Assembly: GCA_900556965.1 (NCBI GenBank)
Contig: USQV01000069.1
Coordinates: forward strand, 1 to 6,013
Reading direction: 5' to 3'
Source: an uncultured Clostridium sp.
GTDB lineage: Bacteria; Bacillota_A; Clostridia; Lachnospirales; Lachnospiraceae
DNA: 6,013 nucleotides
The notes under the pieces were generated by a model. That model made no database searches, had not been told where the DNA came from, and worked only from the letters and a program-made list of their open reading frames with translations. How positions within the stretch are numbered: the stretch's first letter is position 1; each line of letters starts with the position of its first letter. This document shows, one piece after another, positions 5,772 to 6,013 of this stretch. The translations under genes and the position numbers were made by a program.

Positions 5772-6013
5772 CTATTCCTCCAGCATCGCTAAGATATCCT
5801 CCCGCGTTATGCCGGAAAAGGCTCCTGTCCCCTCTGTTACAACAGTATCTGCAAGCTTCTTTTTCATCTCCTGCAGATGCAGTATATTCTCCTCTATCGT
5901 GTGTTTTGTTATCAGCTTAAAGACTGTGACCTGATTTTTCTGTCCGATCCGGTGTGCCCGGTCTGTCGCCTGATTCTGCGCTGCCACATTCCACCACGGA
6001 TCGTAATGAATCA
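5772..6013 (-). CDS. SNF2-family (DEAD/DEAH) helicase, C-terminal fragment cut by right edge
   Basis: Only the last 80 or so codons are present; the 5' end lies beyond the right edge, with two bases of a split codon at 6012-6013. The frame reads HYDPWWNVAAQNQATDRAHR then IGQKNQ, the hallmark of motifs V-VI in the helicase C-terminal (RecA-like 2) domain of SNF2/RapA-type ATPases, including the arginine-finger region (TDRAHRIGQ). It continues with KLITKHTIEENILHLQEMKK, the usual family end, and a short tail ending MLEE and TAG. These proteins translocate on double-stranded DNA and remodel protein-DNA complexes; the specific role in this organism is unknown. A GTG at 5987 lies inside the conserved motif and is not the true start. 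The stop is 14 bp before the carboxypeptidase gene. Confidence 0.93.
   Translation of the reverse strand, partial: IHYDPWWNVAAQNQATDRAHRIGQKNQVTVFKLITKHTIEENILHLQEMKKKLADTVVTEGTGAFSGITREDILAMLEE

Noticed and set aside
5412..5934. Open frames in other frames over the carboxypeptidase N-terminus and helicase tail, some Arg- or Pro-rich
   Set aside because: They are shadows of the repeat linker and of conserved SNF2 sequence; the true frames have signal peptide, active-site and helicase motifs.
5772..5987. GTG at 5987 as the start of a complete 71-residue gene
   Set aside because: The frame continues upstream to the window edge with conserved SNF2 residues (HYDPWWN), so this is the tail of a larger gene.

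Overview
The window reads as chromosomal DNA from an anaerobic Gram-positive of the class Clostridia, most likely a gut Lachnospiraceae-type organism. The evidence is a class III (oxygen-sensitive) ribonucleotide reductase, a Firmicutes-style scpA-scpB pair, strong AGGAGG-type ribosome binding sites, GTG and TTG starts, and a secreted D-Ala-D-Ala carboxypeptidase with clostridial cell-wall-binding repeats. The species assignment is inference. All seven protein genes lie on the minus strand, so the transcription order runs from the right edge to the left edge.

In transcription order: (1) the last ~80 codons of a SNF2-family helicase, cut by the right edge (5772-6013); (2) 14 bp later, a secreted penicillin-binding-protein-type D-alanyl-D-alanine carboxypeptidase (4378-5757) with a 12-residue tandem-repeat linker and C-terminal wall-binding repeats; (3) a 150-bp intergenic region with a clean 8-bp-arm hairpin and a 76-bp element bounded by 9-bp inverted repeats; (4) a 74-residue unknown protein, possibly ribbon-helix-helix (4003-4227), overlapping by 16 bp (5) a membrane-anchored calcineurin-like metallophosphoesterase with a TTG start (3158-4018); (6) a 204-bp intergenic region with an excellent extended -10 promoter followed about 20 nt after the predicted start site by an intrinsic terminator; (7) scpA, scpB and nrdD (2953 to beyond the left edge), each overlapping the next by 4 bp (GTGA, ATGA) and so probably translationally coupled.

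The right half concerns the cell envelope (carboxypeptidase, anchored phosphoesterase). The left half concerns chromosome handling and DNA precursor supply: the ScpAB subunits of the SMC condensin, then the anaerobic dNTP-producing enzyme. No CRISPR array, tRNA, rRNA, transposase or phage gene was seen. The genes are ordinary housekeeping types. The best unexplained signals are the promoter-terminator leader ahead of scpA, the structured element at 4255-4366, and the tight coupling of nrdD to scpAB.
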